64,000 nucleotides of DNA from Paenibacillus periandrae (GTDB lineage Bacteria; Bacillota; Bacilli; Paenibacillales; NBRC-103111): NCBI RefSeq assembly GCF_022458865.1, contig NZ_JAJNMU010000008.1, forward strand, positions 248,001 to 312,000. The letters run 5' to 3'. Positions within the stretch are counted from its first letter, which is position 1. Every line of letters begins with the position of its first letter. Made by a program: the position numbers and the translations under genes. Shown here in pieces: positions 61,631-64,000 of the stretch. The notes under the pieces are model-generated. The model did not search any database and was not told where the DNA came from. It was given only the letters and a program-made list of their open reading frames with translations.

Positions 61631-62161
61631 ATGATTAATGAAGAAAAACTTAGGATGTATAGGGAATATGAACGCGAAAGGAAAAGTTTAAATCAACACC
61701 CATACAACTGCAAGTTAATAAGAACGTTACCTAATGGTACACAAGATTTCAAACTTGGCTTTTGGTTCTTTAAATGTACAATTGTACTATCGAAAGAAAT
61801 GGGATTATGGCATTTGAGTGTGTCAGGGAGAAATAGGAAACCAAGCCCACGGCAGTTGTTCGTTGCTCAGGCAGAATTGCTACCATTGGAAGTTAAAATG
61901 CTAGAAAGAAAGGGAATTGGAATTGACCCGTTTTGCGTACATTTATTTCAGTTGAGCGGCACAATGAGAGATGCTATAGATTGGCTTGAAGAAAGAGGAT
62001 ATCAACGAGATTACGTCTTTGGGAATAGTAAAAATGACGGCTGGCGCAAAGGGGAGTTATTAATCCCATACTCTTCTTTACCTAATGATTCGATGGAAAC
62101 AGTAAAACTGCGGAATTTCAAAGCCTACGTTATTACACAGGAAACGAGTGTTCAGAAATAA
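61631..62161 (+). CDS. Hypothetical protein
   Basis: The 176-residue basic protein starts at ATG 61631; a weak GAGGACGG lies upstream. It has a beta-rich centre (FKLGFWFFKCTIVLSKEMGL) and a helical part with DAIDWLEERGYQRDY. No family is recognised. Confidence 0.7.
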   Translation: MINEEKLRMYREYERERKSLNQHPYNCKLIRTLPNGTQDFKLGFWFFKCTIVLSKEMGLWHLSVSGRNRKPSPRQLFVAQAELLPLEVKMLERKGIGIDPFCVHLFQLSGTMRDAIDWLEERGYQRDYVFGNSKNDGWRKGELLIPYSSLPNDSMETVKLRNFKAYVITQETSVQK

Positions 62162-62664
62162 TCAATAATAATATTTAGACAAGTATTGAAATGATAAAGA
62201 TCAATTAGTTTAAACAACCATATCAGAACTGGAACGAGAGGATTCAAGGATAGATAAAAGTGAACCCAATGGAGCAAGCAGTACGAAAAAATTACTCCCA
62301 AATTGAGTAGAAACGATTAATACCTTTCTTTCTCTTTATGTGCAAGAATTATACTCGGCCATATGGAGGTTAAAAATTACTGAGATACGAAACCCTATGA
62401 GAGAGTTGCACAATGCCGAGAAAGTGACGTAACATTTGACGAATAGGCGGTGGGAGGTTAATTCGATATTCCGATACGATTTTTGTAGTAGAGATATCTG
62501 AAAGTAATATCCCTCTTAAGGCATTTCCAGTTGTTAGAAGTGAGGGTGGATTGGAAATAACGCATTTCGAAACCACAGAATAATCCGAATACCCTGAAGC
62601 GGGTTAACGCATAAGTTTCGGATTCGAATCTAAAAATATATTTCTTTAGGATGGATGGGCCCAA
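62162..62664. other. Gap with a decayed gene
   Basis: About 62397-62583 can be read as MRELHNAEKVT, then in another frame SDTIFVVEISESNIPLKAFP and GGLEITHFETTE to TAA 62583. A frameshift and a stop break it. Confidence 0.45.
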
Positions 62665-63039
62665 TTGAAAAATGAAATCGTGGATCCAAGATATGATCAA
62701 ATGAAAACACTTGCTGCAAGAATGATTTTTAAGTTTGGAAATGCTGAAAGCCCAATACATGTTGCGGCTCAATACAGTCTAATGCAAGGGATTTTGTTTT
62801 ACTTCCTCGGAAAAAATTTGGATATTTCAATAAATAATTTAAAAGTATTTATTGCTAGTGAATACTTTGTGGATCGTAAGGCACTCAATGAATTTGTCAA
62901 AACTGTAGATGATCTTGAAGCGAAGCAGGCATTTGAAAGATCATTTTACCGAGATGGAGAGTTTGACCGTTCTATACTATTGTTAGTCACGAAAATAATC
63001 GAAAAGACCGATGATGCTTTTTTGAAATCATTGACATAA
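62665..63039 (+). CDS. Hypothetical helical protein
   Basis: TTG 62665 follows AGGATGG. The 124-residue helical protein has no recognised domain. It ends 37 bases before the next start codon and probably shares its transcript. Confidence 0.66.
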   Translation: MKNEIVDPRYDQMKTLAARMIFKFGNAESPIHVAAQYSLMQGILFYFLGKNLDISINNLKVFIASEYFVDRKALNEFVKTVDDLEAKQAFERSFYRDGEFDRSILLLVTKIIEKTDDAFLKSLT

Positions 63040-63076
63040 AGAATTATTGCTAAGAGATGAAGGGCAGGGTGCTTCA

Positions 63077-63559
63077 ATGATAAGAGACTTAATTATATTC
63101 GTTTGTAAGGCCATAATTATTGTAGCCCTGATACTATGGCTCTTAACGGATCCCCAATCCATTTTAGATGTTGGAAAAAACATTCTAATATTGTGTCTTA
63201 CACTTGCTGCTGCCAGTATTTTCTTTACTATTTTACAGAGAAGTATTAATTGGTTATTCACTATACCGAGAAGGAAACAAACCAAAACTGATGTTCCCTG
63301 CAAGCAGGGCAAGGAAGTTCTTACAGTTCGATGGTCTGCTGCAGTTCGATTTGTCATCAATTGGACTGATGATGGAGCGGACACAGTCGGTAGACATCGC
63401 GATATCCTTTATCAGTCACATTTAAAGAATGCTATGCCTGGCGAACTGCTGATCACCAAGGGGATACCGATGGGAAAGCCATTACTAACACTCTCGATTA
63501 GAGATATTATGCATGCATATTTTATGAAATATCTTTATCCGGGCTACATAATATGTTAA
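63077..63559 (+). CDS. Membrane-anchored hypothetical protein
   Basis: GGCAGGG (63063-63069) fits ATG 63077; the frame is open to 63047. The 160-residue protein has two N-terminal membrane helices (about 5-25 and 33-55), then a basic soluble region. No family is recognised. Confidence 0.66.
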   Translation: MIRDLIIFVCKAIIIVALILWLLTDPQSILDVGKNILILCLTLAAASIFFTILQRSINWLFTIPRRKQTKTDVPCKQGKEVLTVRWSAAVRFVINWTDDGADTVGRHRDILYQSHLKNAMPGELLITKGIPMGKPLLTLSIRDIMHAYFMKYLYPGYIIC

Positions 63560-63588
63560 TATTGATTTGTAAAATGCTGATATCGGAA

Positions 63589-63624
63589 CAAGCCGGGTCC
63601 TTTTTCTCAGGGTCGGGCTTTTTT
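63589..63624 (+). terminator. Terminator after the last intact gene
   Basis: AAGCC (63589-63593) pairs with GGCTT (63617-63621) with further pairs inside, followed by a T run. Confidence 0.6.
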
Positions 63625-63699
63625 CGTCCATTTCATATGGAACTTGCAGTGTAAAGTAATAATTAAAACTCTCAGTCACGAGATTCTTGGGAGCATGAA

Positions 63700-63998
63700 C
63701 GCTAGATTCATGATCAAGATACCCCGGTAATCCTTACGGAGGCTCGGGCATTCTTCAAAGACCTGTTCGGTGACAACTTTATGCTGACCGGCACCAACTT
63801 GATTGATTGTGAAAAGTCTGGCATTATACATTTGTGATCGACAGACCGGCTTGGGAAGCGGACATGAAAGAACATAAATGTGACGGCGTTGCATTTATCA
63901 GCGACGATTACGTGGAGTTCCTGATGGCTACACACGAATTTCAGATTTTCGTCAAGCGCTCTGCACATTGTATTCTAATTCCGGATGGCCAATACTAA
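63700..63998 (+). pseudogene. Frameshifted gene remnant, GC-richer than its surroundings
   Basis: A frame reads VILTEARAFFKDLFGDNFML and TGTNLIDCEKSG to TGA near 63838; the next frame then reads FVIDRPAWEADMKEHKCDG, VAFISDDYVEFLM and SAHCILIPDGQY to TAA 63998. No start codon or binding site is visible, so the 5' end is also missing. Composition differs from the flanking AT-rich genes. The family is not recognised. Confidence 0.55.
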
Positions 63999-64000
63999 CG

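Overview
The window reads as part of a large accessory replicon or integrated element (plasmid, plasmid-phage or ICE) of a Bacillota host, most likely Paenibacillus or a near relative. The grounds are AGGAGG-type ribosome binding sites, frequent TTG and GTG starts, sigma-A promoters often with extended -10 boxes, a Firmicute BirA operator, an IS1182-type transposase and an AbrB-type regulator. No rRNA, tRNA, capsid, tail or CRISPR genes were seen. Most proteins are small, plus-strand and unrecognised, with long gaps holding decayed coding remnants, as on large Paenibacillus plasmids.

Layout. 1-3.8 kb: a large unknown protein cut by the window edge, two small proteins (one with a transglutaminase-like Cys-His-Asp pattern) and a DUF4238 protein. 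3.8-5.7 kb: no gene, but a roughly 570-base block with long-range and local base pairing that may be a large structured RNA. 5.7-13.6 kb: a two-gene unit (tandem winged-helix protein and membrane-anchored protein), many small hypotheticals, a GreA paralogue, a 26-residue membrane peptide and an AbrB-zinc-ribbon regulator. 13.8-18 kb: a 1391-residue fusion of a type IA topoisomerase with an FtsK/SpoIIIE motor, the most striking protein here. 18-25.6 kb: small genes, an XRE-TPR regulator, an orphan LytTR response regulator and an SRAP/HMCES gene broken by one stop codon. 25.8-39 kb: a DUF3846-like/winged-helix protein, a DnaQ-type exonuclease, a GIY-YIG protein, a GHKL ATPase joined to a zincin-like HEIAH domain, a PD-(D/E)XK-like protein and a decayed PemK/MazF toxin gene.

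39.2-45.3 kb (minus strand) is a complete, visibly more GC-rich biotin operon, bioADBFHC, with a BirA operator and its own terminator. It is followed by an IS1182-family element, a 160-bp direct repeat, five iteron-like repeats and a KfrA-like coiled-coil gene with GTTAAC operators. This last stretch looks like a plasmid maintenance region. 50-64 kb: small hypotheticals, a tyrosine recombinase, a partly deleted second copy of the recombinase locus, a PD-(D/E)XK protein, a protein with two homing-endonuclease-associated repeats, and decayed genes up to the window end.

Possible system. Four genes (the topoisomerase-FtsK fusion, the DUF3846/wHTH protein, a small operon at 34.1 kb, and the PD-(D/E)XK-like protein) are each preceded by a sigma-A-like promoter, then within about 20-90 nt a hairpin with a T-rich tail, then the gene. 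Three of these leaders share the heptamer GAAGCAC and two share the closing stem AAGCAC/GTGCTT. This suggests a family of conditionally terminated leaders controlling the core of the element. All functional statements are from reading the sequence and general knowledge of the families; no database search was run.
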